In this document: positions 24,972 to 36,600 of the stretch, piece after piece
How positions within the stretch are numbered: the first letter of the stretch is position 1
Layout: every line of letters begins with the position of its first letter
Assembly (NCBI RefSeq): GCF_043380555.1
Contig: NC_091748.1
Coordinates: 28,592,108-28,656,107 of the forward strand
Source of the DNA: Nothobranchius furzeri
Taxonomy: Eukaryota > Chordata > Actinopteri > Cyprinodontiformes > Nothobranchiidae
Reading direction: 5' to 3'
DNA length: 64,000 bases
Made by a program: the position numbers and the translations under genes
The notes under the pieces: model-generated
Told to the model about the DNA's origin: nothing
Databases searched by the model: none
Seen by the model: only the letters and a program-made list of their open reading frames with translations

Positions 24972-27188
24972 CTCGTTGGCGTCTGCGACTGTGCATCTCC
25001 TGCTGCTTTTTTCTGCAATGCTCATCGGTGTCGGCGACTACGTTGATCCTGCTGCTGTTTTCTGCTCTACTCATTGGCGTCTGCGACTGTGCATCTCCTG
25101 CTGCTTTTTTCTGTTCTGCTCGTCGGCGTCAGCGACTGCGCTGACCCTGCTGCTGTTTTCTGCTCTGATCGTCTGCGACTGCACATCTCCTGCTGCTGTT
25201 TTCTGCACTGCTCATCGGCGTCACCGACTGTGCTGATCCTGCAGCTGTTTTCTGCCCTGCTCGTAGGCGTCGACGACTGCGCTGGTCCTGCTGCTGTTTT
25301 CTGCACTGCTCATCGGCGTCAGCGACTGCGCTGATCCTGCTGCTGTTTTCTGCTCTGCTCGTCGGCGACTGCGCTGATCCTGCTGCTGTTTTCTGTTCTG
25401 CTCGTCGGCGACTGCGTTGATCCTGCTGCTGTTTTCTGTTCTGCTCGTTGGCGTCTGCGACTGCGCATCTCCTGCCGCTTTTTTCTGCTCTGCTCGTCCG
25501 CGTCAGTGACTGCGCTGATCCTGCTGCTGTTTTCTGCTCTGCTCGTCGGCGTCTGCGACTGCACATCTCCTGCTGCAGTTTTTTGCTCTGCTCGTCGGCG
25601 TTGGCGCCTGCGCTGATCCTGCTGCTGTTTTCTGCTCTCATCATCGGCATCAGCGACTGGGCTTATCCTGCTGCTGTTTTCTGCTCTGCTCGTCTGCGTC
25701 AGCGAATGCGCTGATCCTGCTGCTGTTTCCTGCTCTGCTCGTCGCCGTCGGGGACTTCGCTGGTCCTGCTGTTGTTTTCTGCTCTGATCGCCGGCGTCGG
25801 CGACTGCGCTGGTCCTGCTGCTGTTTTCTGCTCTGCTCGTCTGCGACTGCGCTGGTCCTGCTGCTGTTTTCTGCTCTGCTCGTCGGCGCCTGCGCTGGTC
25901 CTGCTGCTGTTCTCTGCTCTGCTCGTCGGCGACTGCGCTGGTCCTGCTGTTGCTTTCGCCTCTGCTCATCGGCGTCTGCGACTGCGCATCTCCTGCTGCT
26001 GTTTTCTGCTCTGCTCATTGGCGTCTGCGACTGCGCATCTCCTGCTACTTTTTTCTGCTCTGCTCGTCGGCGTCAGTGACTGCGCTGACCCTGCTGCTGT
26101 TTTCTGCTCTGATCGTCTGCGACTGCGCATCTCCTGCTGCTGTTTTTTGCTCTGCTCGTCGGCGACTGCGCTGGTCCTGCTGTTGTTTTCGCCTCTGCTC
26201 GTCGGCGTCTGCAACTCTGCTGGTCCTGCTGCTGTTTTCTGCACTGCTCATTGGCGTCGGTGACTGTGCTGATCCTGCTGCTTTTTTCTGCTCTGCTCGT
26301 AGGCGTCGGCGACTGCGCATCTCCTGCTGCTGTTTTTTGCTCTGCTCGTCGGCATCTGCTCTGCTCGTCGGCATCTGCGACTGCGCTGGTCCTGCTGCTG
26401 TTTTCTGCTCTGCTCGTCGGCAACTGCGCTGGTCCTGCTGGTGTTTTCTGCACTGCACATCGGCGTCGGCGACTGCGCTGGTCCTGGTGTTGTTTTCGCC
26501 TCTGCTCGTCGGCGTCTGCGACTGCGCTGGTCCTGCTGCTGTTTTCTGCTCTGCTCGTCGGCGACTACGCTGGTCCTGCTGCTGTTTTCTGCACTGCTCA
26601 TCGGCGTCGGCGACTGTGCTGATCCTGCTGCTGTTTTCTGCTCTGCTCGTAGGCGTCGGCGACTGCGCATCTCCTGCTGCTGTTTTTTGCTCTGCTCATC
26701 GGTGTCAGCGACTGGGCTGATCCTGCTGCTGTTTTCTGCTCTGCTCGTCTGCGTCAGCGAATGCGCTGATCCTGCTGCTGTTTCCTGCTCTGCTCGTCGC
26801 CGTCGGCGGCTTCGCTGGTCCTGCTGTTGTTTTCTGCTCCGATCGCCAGCATCGGCGACTGCGCTGGTCCTGCTGCTGTTTTCTGCTCTGCTCATCGGCG
26901 ACTGCGCTGGTCCTGCTGCTGTTTTCTCCTCTGCTCGTCGGCGACTGCGCTGGTCCTGCTGCTGTTTTTTGCTCTGCTCGTCGGCGACAGCGACTGCGCT
27001 GATCCTGCTGCTGTTTTCTGCTCTGCTCTTCGGCGTCAGCGACTGCGCTGACCCTGCTGCTGTTTTCTGCTCTGCTCGTCGGCGATTGCGCTTGTCCTGC
27101 TGCTGTTTTCTGCTCTGCTCATCGGCGTCGGCTACTGCGCTGATCCTGCTGCTGTTTTCTGCTCTGCTCAACTGCGTCAGCGAATGCA
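24972..27188 (+). repeat. Leading block, second copy
   Basis: It matches 1-2236. The upstream flank (24900-24971) is ordinary array sequence, so this copy shows how the left edge of the repeated block may look. Small differences from the first copy are mostly CpG transitions, plus loss of one 19-bp remnant near 25965. It leads in phase into an HOR-A unit at 27189. Confidence 0.9.
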
Positions 27189-29816
27189 ATGATCCTGCTG
27201 CTGTTTCCTGCTCTGCTCGTCCCCGTCGGCGACTGTGCTGGTCCTGCTGTTGTTTTCTGCTCTGATCATCGGCGTCGGCGACTGCACTGGTCCTGCTCCT
27301 GTTTTCTTCTCTGCTCCTCGGCGTCTGCTCTGCTCGTCGGCGTCTGCGACTGCGCTGGTCCTGCTGCTGTTTTCTGCTCTGCTCGTCGGCGACTGCGCTG
27401 GTCCTGCTGGTGTTTTCTGCACTGCACATAGGCGTCGGCAACTGCGCTGGTCCTGCTGTTGTTTTCGCCTCTGCTCGTTGGCGTCTGCGACTGCGCTGGT
27501 CCTGCTGCTGTTTTCTGCTCTGCTCGTCGGTGACTACGCTGGTCCTGCTGCTGTTTTCTGCACTGCTCATCGGCGTCGGCGACTGCGTTGATCCTGCTGC
27601 TGTTTTCTGCTCTGCTCGTTGGCGTCTGCGACTGCGCATCTCCTGCTGTTTTTTTCTGCTCTGCTCGTCGGCGTCAACGAGGGCGCTGATCCTGCAGCTG
27701 TTTTCTGCTCTGCTCGTTGGCGTCTGCGACTGCGAATCTCCTGCTGCTGTTTTTTGCTCTGCTCGTTGGCGTCGGCGACTGCGCTGATGCTGCTGCTGTT
27801 TTCTGCTCTGCTCATCGGCGTCAGCGACTGGGCTGATCCTGCTGCTGTTTTCTGCTCTGCTCGTCTGTGTCAGCGAATGCGCTGATCCTGCTGCTGTTTC
27901 CTGCTCTGCTCGTCGCCGTCGGCGACTGCGCTGGTCCTGCTGCTGTTTTCTTCTCTGCTCGTCGGCGTCTGCTCTGCTCGTCGGCGTCTGCGCTGGTCCT
28001 GCTGCTGTTTTCTACTCTGCTCGTCGGCGACTGCGCTGGTCCTGCTGTTGTTTTCGCCTCTGCTCGTCGGCGTCTGATCTGCTCATCGGCGTCTGCAACT
28101 GCGCTGGTCCTGCTGCTGTTTTCTGCTCTGCTCGTTGGCGACTGCGCTGGTCCTGCTGCTGTTTTCTGCACTGCTCATCGGCGTCGGCTACTGCGCTGAT
28201 CCTGCTGCTGTTTTCTGCTCTGCTCGTCTGCGTCAGCGAATGCGCTGATCCTGCTGCTGTTTCCTGCTCTGCTCGTCCCCGTCGGCGACTGCACTGGTCC
28301 TGCTGTTGTTTTCTGCTCTGATCGTCGGCGTCGGCGACTGCGCTGGTCCTGTTGCTGTTTTCTTCTCTGCCCGTCGGCGTCTGCTCTGCTCGTCGGCATC
28401 TGCGACTGCGCTGGTCCTGCTGCTGTTTTCTGCTCTGCTCGTCGGCGACTGCGCTGGTCCTGCTGGTGTTTTCTGCACTGCACATCGGCGTCGGCGACTG
28501 CGCTGGTCCTGCTGTTGTTTTCGCCTCTGCTTGTCGGCGTCTGCGACTGCGCTGGTCCTGCTGCTGTTTTCTGCTCTGCTCGTCGGCGACTACGCTGGTC
28601 CTGCTGCTGTTTTCTGCTCTGCTCGTCGGCGACTGCGTTGATCCTGCTGCTGTTTTCTGCTCTGCTCGTCGGCGACTGCGCTGGTCCTGCTGCTGTTTTC
28701 TGTTCTGCTCGTCGGCGACTGCGCTAGTCCTGCTGCTGTTTTCTGCTCTGCTCGTCGGCGACTGCGCTGGTCCTGCTGCTGTTTTCTGCACTGCTCATCG
28801 GCGTTGGCGACTGCGTTGATCCTGCTGCTGTTTTCTGCTCTGCTCGTTGGCGTCTGCGACTGCGCATCTCCTGCTGCTTTTTTCTGCTCTGCTCGTCGGC
28901 GTCAGCGACGGCGCTGATCCTGCAGCTGTTTTCTGCTCTGCTCGTCGGCGTCTGTGACTGCGCATCTCCTGCTGCTGTTTTTTGCTCTGCTCGTTGGCGT
29001 CGGCGACTGGCGCTGATGCTGCTGCTGTTTTCTGCTCTGCTCATCGGCGTCAGCGACTGGGCTGATCCTGCTGCTGTTTTCTGCTCTGCTCGTCTGTGTC
29101 AGCGAATGCGCTGATCCTGCTGCTGTTTCCTGCTCTGCTCGTCGCCGTCGGCGACTTCGCTGGTCCTGCTGTTGTTTTCTACTCTGATTGCTGGCGTCGG
29201 CGACTGCGCTGGTCCTGCTGCTGTTTTCTTCTCTGCTCGTCGGCGTCTGCTCTGCTCGTCGGCGTCTGCGCTGGTCCTGCTGCTGTTTTCTGCTCTGCTC
29301 GTCGGCGACTGCGCTGGTCCTGCTGCTGTTTTCTGCACTGCTCATCGGCGTCGGCGACTGCGCTGATCCTGCTGCTGTTTTCTGCGCTGCTCGTAGGCGT
29401 CGGCGACTGCGCTGGTCCTGCTGCTGTTTTCTGCTCTGCTCATTGGCGTCTGCGACTGCGCATCTCCTGCTGCTTTTTTCTGCTCTGCTTGTCGGCGTCA
29501 GCGACTGCGCTGACCCTGCTGCTGTTTTCTGCTCTGATCGTCTGCGACTGCGCATCTCCTGCTGCTGTTTTCTGCACTGCTCATCGGCGTCAGCGACTGT
29601 GCTGATCCTGCTGCTGTTTTCTGCTCTGCTCGTCTGCGTCAGCGAATGCGCTGATCCTGCTGCTGTTTTCCGCTCTGCTCGTCGCCGTAGGCGCCTGCGC
29701 TGTTCCTGTTGTTGTTTTCTTCTCTGCTCGTCAGCGTCTACTCTGCTCGTCGGCGTCTGCATTTGCAATGATCCTGCGGCTGTTTTCGGCACTGCTCAAC
29801 TGCGTAAGCGATTGCA
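27189..29816 (+). repeat. HOR-A unit in the second block (2628 bp)
   Basis: This is a single complete unit between landmarks 27189 and 29817, where the first block has four. Against copy 1 the length changes are +63, +1, -105 and +98 bp. These fit 19+43+1, a one-base insertion (GACTGGCGCTG at about 29009), 43+43+19 and 2x49. The CATTTGCAAT landmark is at 29760. The length history is therefore gain and loss of whole monomers. Confidence 0.9.
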
Positions 29817-32635
29817 ATGATCCTGCTGCTGTTTCCTGCTCTGCTCGTCCCCGTCGGCGACTGTGCTGGTCCTGCTGTTGTTTTCTGCTCTGATCATCGG
29901 CGTTGGCGACTGCGCTGGTCCTGCTCCTGTTTTCTTCTCTGCTCGTCGGCGTCTGCTCTGCTCGTCGGCGTCTGCGACTGCGCTGGTCCTGCTGCTGTTT
30001 TCTGCTCTGCTCGTCGGCGACTGCGCTGGTCCTGCTGGTGTTTTCTGCACTGCACATCGGGCGTCGGCTACTACGCTGGTCCTGCTGCTGTTTTCTGCAC
30101 TGCTCATCGGCGTCGGCGACTGCGTTGATCCTGCTGCTGTTTTCTGCTCTGCTCGTTGGCATCTGCGACTGCGCATCTCCTGCTGTTTTTTTCTGCTCTG
30201 CTCGTCGGCGTCAACGAGGGCGCTGATCCTGCAGCTGTTTTCTGCTCTGCTCGTCGGCGTCTGCGACTGCGAATCTCCTGCTGCTGTTTTTTGCTCTGCT
30301 CGTTGGCGTCGGCGACTGCGCTGATGCTGCTGCTGTTTTCTGCTCTGCTCATCGGCGTCAGCGACTGGGCTGATCCTGCTGCTGTTTTCTGCTCTGCTCG
30401 TCTGTGTCAGCGAATGCGCTGATCCTGCTGCTGTTTCCTGCTCTGCTCGTCGCCGTCAGCGACTGCGCTCATCCTGCTGCTGTTTTCTTCTCTGCTCGTC
30501 GGCGTCTGCTCTGCTCGTCGGCGTCTGCGCTGGTCCTGCTGCTGTTTTCTACTCTGCTCGTCGGCGACTGCGCTGGTCCTGCTGTTGTTTTCGCCTCTGC
30601 TCGTCGGTGTCTGCTCTGCTCATCGGCGTCTGCGACTGCGCTGGTCCTGCTGCTGTTTTCTGCTCTGCTCGTTGGCGACTGCGCTGGTCCTGCTGCTGTT
30701 TTCTGCACTGCTCATCGGCGTCGGCTACTGCGCTGATCCTGCTGCTGTTTTCTGCTCTGCTCGTCTGCGTCAGCGAATGCGCTGATCCTGCTGCTGTTTC
30801 CTGCTCTGCTCGTCCCCGTCGGCGACTGCACTGGTCCTGCTGTTGTTTTCTGCTCTGATCGTCGGCGTCGGCGACTGCGCTGGTCCTGTTGCTGTTTTCT
30901 TCTCTGCTCGTTGGCGTCTGCTCTGCTCGTCGGCATCTGCGACTGCGCTGGTTCTGCTGCTGTTTTCTGCTCTGCTCGTCGGCGACTGCGCTGGTCCTGC
31001 TGGTGTTCTCTGCACTGCACATCGGCGTCGGCGACTGCGCTGGTCCTGCTGTTGTTTTCGCCTCTGCTCGTCGGCGTTTGCGACTGCGCTGGTCCTGCTG
31101 CTGTTTTCTGCTCTGCTCGTCGGCGACTACGCTGGTCCTGCTGCTGTTTTCTGCACTGCTCATCGGCGTCGGCGACTGTGCTGATCCTGCTGCTGTTTTC
31201 TGCTCTGCTCGTAGGCGTCGGCGACTGCGCTGGTCCTGCTGCTGTTTTCTTCACTGCTCATCGGCGTCGGCGACTGCGCTGATCCTGTTGCTGTTTTCTG
31301 CTCTGCTTGTCGGCGACTGCGCTGGACCTGCTGCTGTTTTCTGCACTGCTCATCGGCGTCGGCGACTGCGTTGATCCTGCTGCTGTTTTCTGCTCTGCTC
31401 GTCGGCGACTGCGCTGGTCCTGCTGCTGTTTTCTGTTCTGCTCGTCGGCGACTGCGCTGGTCCTGCTGCTGTTTTCTGCTCTGCTCGTCGGCGACTGCGC
31501 TGGTCCTGCTGCTGTTTTCTGCACTGCTCATCGGCGTCGGCGACTGCGTTGATCCTGCTGCAGTTTTCTGCTCTGCTCGTTGGCGTCTGCGACTGCGCAT
31601 CTCCTGCTGCTTTTTTCTGCTCTGCTCGTCGGCGTCAGCGACGGCGCTGATCCTGCAGCTGTTTTCTGCTCTGCTCGTCGGCGTCTGTGACTGCGCATCT
31701 CCTGCTGCTGTTTTTTGCTCTGCTCGTTGGCGTCGGCGACTGCGCTGATGCTGCTGCTGTTTTCTGCTCTGCTCATCGGCGTCAGCGACTGGGCTGATCC
31801 TGCTGCTGTTTTCTGCTCTGCTCGTCTGTGTCAGCGAATGCGCTGATCCTGCTGCTGTTTCCTGCTCTGCTCGTCGCCGTCGGCGACTTCGCTGGTCCTG
31901 CTGTTGTTTTCTGCTCTTATTGCCGGCGTCGGCGACTGCGCTGGTCCTGCTGCTGTTTTCTTCTCTGCTCGTCGGTGTCTGCTCTGCTCGTCGGCGTCTG
32001 CGCTGGTCCTGCTGCTGTTTTCTGCTCTGCTCGTCGGCGACTGCGCTGGTCCTGCTGTTGTTTTCGCATCTGCTCATCGGCGTCTGCTCTGCTCGTCGGC
32101 GTCTGCGCTGGTCCTGCTGCTGTTTTCTGCACTGCTCATCGGCGTCGGCGACTGCGCTGATCCTGCTGCTGTTTTCTGCTCTGCTCGTAGGCGTCGGCGA
32201 CTGCGCTGGTCCTGCTGCTGTTTTCTGCTCTGCTCGTCGGCGTCAGCGACTGCGCTGACCCTGCTGCTGTTTTCTGCTCTGATCGTCTGCGACTTCGCAT
32301 CTCCTGCTGCTTTTTTATGCTCTGCTCGTCGGCGTCAGCGACTGCGCTGACCCTGCTGCTGTTTTCTGCTCTGATCGTCTGCGACTGCGCATCTCCTGCT
32401 GCTGTTTTCTGCACTGCTCATCGGCGTCAGCGACTGTGCTGATCCTGCTGCTGTTTTCTGCTCTGCTCGTCTGCGTCAGCGAATGCGCTGATCCTGCTGC
32501 TGTTTTCTGCTCTGCTCGTCGCCGTCGGCGCCTGCGCTGTTCCTGCTGTTGTTTTCTTCTCTGCTCGTCAGCGTCTACTCAGCTCGTCGGCGTCTGCATT
32601 TGCAATGGTCCTGCGGCTGTTTTTGGCACTGCTCG
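29817..32635 (+). repeat. Diverged HOR-A copy in the second block (about 2.82 kb)
   Basis: It corresponds to 12434-15270, with an offset of 17383 at the start and 17365 from about 13160 on. The CATTTGCAAT landmark is at 32597, exactly 17365 after 15232. It carries a one-base insertion (CATCGGGCGTCGG) at about 30060. It is more regular than its partner: several odd bases of 13.5-14.2 kb are consensus here. Confidence 0.87.
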
Positions 32636-33675
32636 TCGGCGACTGCGCAGGTCCTGCTGCTGTTTTCTGCTCTGCTCGTCTGCGACTGCGCTGGTCCTGC
32701 AGCTGTTTTCTGCTCTGCTGGTCGGCGACTGCGCTGGTCCTGCTGCTGTTTTCTGCACTGCTCATCGGCGTCGGCGGCTGCGCTGGTCCTGCTGTTGTTT
32801 TCGCCTCTGCTCGTTGGCGTCTGCGACTGCGCTGGTCCTGCTGCTGTTTTCTGCTCTGCTCGTCGGCGTCGGCGACTGCGTTGATCCTGCTGCTGTTTTC
32901 TGCTCTGCTCGTTGGCGTCTGCGACTGCTCATCTCCTGCTGCTTTTTTCTGCTCTGCTCGTCGGCGTCAGCGATTGCGCTGATCCTGCTGCTGCTTACTG
33001 CTCTGCTCGTCAGTGTCAGCGACTACACTGATCCTGCTGCTGTTTTCTGCTCTGCTCGTCGGTGTCAACGACTGCGCTGGTCCTGCTGCTGTTTTCTGCA
33101 CTGCTCATCGGCGTCGGCGACTGCGCTGATCCTGCTGTTGTTGTCTGCTCTGCTCGTAGGTGTCGCCGACTGCGCTGGTCCTGCTGTTGTTTTTGCCTCT
33201 GCTCGTCTGCGTCTGCTCTGCTCGTCGGCATCTGCGACTGCGCTGGTCCTGCTGTTGTTTTCGCCTCTGCTCGTCTGCGTCTGCTCTGCCCGTCGGCGTC
33301 TGCGACTGCGCTTGTCCTGCTGCGCTTTTCTGCTCTGCTCGTCGGCGACTGCGCTGGTCCTGCTGCTGTTTTCTGCTCTGCTCGTCGGCGACTGCGCTGG
33401 TCCTGCTGTTGTTTTCGCATCTGCTCATCGGCGTCTGCTCTGCTCGTCGGCGTCTGCGCTGGTCCTGCTGCTGTTTTCTGCACTGCTCATCGGCGTCGGC
33501 GACTGCGCTGATCCTGCTGCTGTTTTCTGCTCTGCTCGTAGGCGTCGGCGACTGCGCTGGTCCTGCTGCTGTTTTCTGCTCTGCTCGTCGGCGTCAGCGA
33601 CTGCGCTGACCCTGCTGCTGTTTTCTGCTCTGATCGTCTGCGACTTCGCATCTCCTGCTGCTTTTTTATGCTCTG
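32636..33675 (+). repeat. Ordered block downstream of HOR-A, second copy
   Basis: It matches 15271-16310 at offset 17365, ending at about 33670. Its right edge is also the start of a tandem copy of its own left part: 32136 onward reappears from 33487 with a spacing of 1351, falling to 1342 after a 9-bp loss near 33870 (landmark 32597 to 33939). This joins the HOR-A territory to the HOR-B territory. Confidence 0.85.
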
Positions 33676-36600
33676 CTCGTCGGCGTCAGCGACTGCGCTG
33701 ACCCTGCTGCTGTTTTCTGCTCTGATTGTCTGCGACTGCGCATCTCCTGCTGCTGTTTTCTGCACTGCTCATCGGCGTCAGCGACTGTGCTGATCCTGCT
33801 GCTGTTTTCTGCTCTGCTCGTCTGCGTCAGCGAATGCGCTGATCCTGCTGCTGTTTTCTGCTCTGCTCGTCGCCTGCGCTGTTCCTGCTGTTGTTTTCTT
33901 CTCTGCTCGTCAGCGTCTACTCTGCTCGTCGGCGTCTGCATTTGCAATGGTCCTGCGGCTGTTTTCGGCACTGCTCGTCGGCGACTGCGCAGGTCCTGCT
34001 GCTGTTTTCTGCTCTGCTCGTCTGCGACTGCGCTGGTCCTGCAGCTGTTTTCTGCTCTGCTGGTCGGCGACTGCGCTGGTCCTGCTGTTGTTTTCGCCTC
34101 TGCTCGTTGGCGTCTGCGACTGCGCTGGTCCTGCTGCTGTTTTCTGCTCTGCTCGTCGGCGTCGGCAACTGCGTTGATCCTGCTGCTGTTTTCTGCTCTG
34201 CTCGTTGGCGCCTGCGACTGCTCATCTACTGCTGCTTTTTTCTGCTCTGCTCGTCGGCGTCAGCGACTACACTGATCCTGCTGCTGTTTTCTGCTCTGCT
34301 CGTTGGTGTCAACGACTGCGCTGGTCCTGCTGCTGTTTTCTGCTCTGCTCGTTGGTGTCAACGACTGCGCTGGTCCTGCTGCTGTTTTCTGCACTGCTCA
34401 TCGGCGTCGGCGACTGCGTTGATCCTGCTGCTGTTTTCTGCTCTTCTCATTGGCGCAGCAACTGCGCATATCCTGCTGCTTTTTTCTGCTCTGCTATTCG
34501 GCGTCAGCGACTGCGCTGACCCTGCTGCTGTTTTCTGCTCTGATCGTCTGCGACTGCGCATCTCCTGCTGCTATTTTTTGCTCTGCTCGTCGGCGTCGGC
34601 GACTGCGTTGATCCTGCTGATGTTTTCTGCTCTGCTCGTCGGCTTCAGCGACTGCGCTGACCCTGCTTCTGTTTTCTGCTCTGATCGTCTGAGACTGCGC
34701 ATCACCTGCTGCTGTTTTTTGCTCTGCTCGTCGGCGTCAGCGACTGCGCTGATCCTGCTGCTGTTTTTTGCTCTGCTCGTCGGCGACTGCGCTGGTCCTG
34801 CTGCTGTTTTCTGCTCTGCTCATCGGCGTCGGCTACTGCGCTGATCCTGCTGCTGTTTTCTGCTCTGCTTGTCTGTGTCAGCTAATGCACTGATCCTGCT
34901 GCTGTTTCCTGCTCTGCTCGTCGCCGTCGGCGACTGCACTGGTCCTGCTGTTGTTTTCTGCTCTGATCGTCGGCGTTGGCGACTGCGCTGCTCCTGCTGC
35001 TGTTTTCTTCTCTGCTCGTCGGCGTCTGCTCTGCTCATCGGCGTCTGTGACTGCGCTGGTCCTGCTGCTGTTTTCTGCTCTGCTCATCAGCGACTGCGCT
35101 GGTCCTGCTGCTGTTTTCTGCACTGCTCATCGGTGACGGCGACTGCGTTGATCCTGCTGCTGTTTTCTGCTCTGCTCATTGGCGTCTGCGACTGCGCATC
35201 TCCTGCTGCTTTTTTCTGCTCTGCTCATCGGCGTCAGCGACTGCACTGATCCTGCTGCTGTTTTCTGCTCTTATCGTCTGCGACTGCGCATCTACTGCTG
35301 CTGTTTTTTGCTCTGCTCGTCGGCGTCAGCGACTGCGCTGATCCTGCAGCTGTTTTCTGCTCTGCTCGTCAGCGTCTGCGACTGCGCATCTCCTGCTGCT
35401 GTTTTTTGCTCTGCTCGTCGGCGTCGGCGACTGCGCTGATCCTGCTGCCTTTTTCTGCTCTGCTCATTGGCGTCAGCGACTGTGCTGATCCTGCTGCTCT
35501 TTTCTGCTCTGCTCGTCTGTGTCAGCGAATGCGCTGATCTTGCTGCTGTTTCCTTCTCTGCTCGTCGCCGTCGACGACTTCGCTGGTCCTGCTGTTGTTT
35601 TCTGCTCTGATCGCCGGCGTCGGCGTCTGCGCTGGTCCTGCTGCTGTATTCTGCTCTGCTCGTTGGCGACTGCGCTGGTCCTGCTGCTGTTTTCTGCACT
35701 GCTCATTGGCGTCAGCAACTGCGCTGATCCTGCTGCTGTTTTCTGCTCTGCTCGTAGGCGTTGGCTACTGCGCTGGTCCTGCTGCTGTTTTCTGCACTGC
35801 TCATCGGCGTCGGCGACTGCGCTGATCCTGCTGCTGTTTTCTGCTCTGCTCGTCGGCGTCTGCGACTGCACTGGTCCTGCTGCTGTTTTCTGCTCTGCTC
35901 GTCGGTGACTGCGGTGATCCTCCTGCTGTTTTCTGCTCTGCTCGTCGGCGTCAGCGACTGCACTGATCCTGCTGCTGTTTTCAGCTCTGCTCGTCGGCGC
36001 CAGCGACTACACTGATCCTGCTGCTGTTTTCTGCTCTGCTCGTCGGCGTCTGCGACTGCGCTGATCCTACTGCTGTTTTCTGCTCTGCTCGTCGGCGTCG
36101 GCGACTGCGCTGGTCCTGCTGCTGTTTTCTTCTCTGCTCGTTGGCGACTGCGCTGGTTCTGCTGCTGTTTTCTGCTCTCCACGTTGGCATCAGCGACTGC
36201 GCTGATACTGTTTTCTGCTCTGCTCGTCGAGGTCAGCAACTGCGCTGATCCTGCTGCTGTTTTCTGTTCTGCTTGTCGCCGTCGGCGACTGCTCTCGTCC
36301 TGCTGTTGTTTTCTGCTCTGATCGTCTGCGTCGGCGACTGCGCTGGTCCTGCTGCTGTTTTCTGCTCTGCTCATCGGCGTCGGCTACTGCGCTTATCCTG
36401 CTGCTATTTTCTGCTCTGCTCATCGGCGTCAGCCACTGGGCTGATCCTGCTGCTGTTTTCTGCGCTGCTCGTCTTCGTCAGCGAATGCGCTGATCCTGCT
36501 GCTGTTTTCTGCTCTGCTCGTCGCCGTCAGCGCTGATCCTGCTGCTCTTTCCTGCTCTGCTCGTTGCCGTCGGCGACTGCGCTGGTCCTGCTGTTGTTTT

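Noticed and set aside
26248..27639. Long minus-strand ORF (463 codons), rich in Arg, Gln, Ser and Ala; similar at 1296-2549
   Set aside because: Same composition artefact on the opposite strand. Homologous HOR copies have different ORF lengths because ordinary variants create stops. No support for expression.
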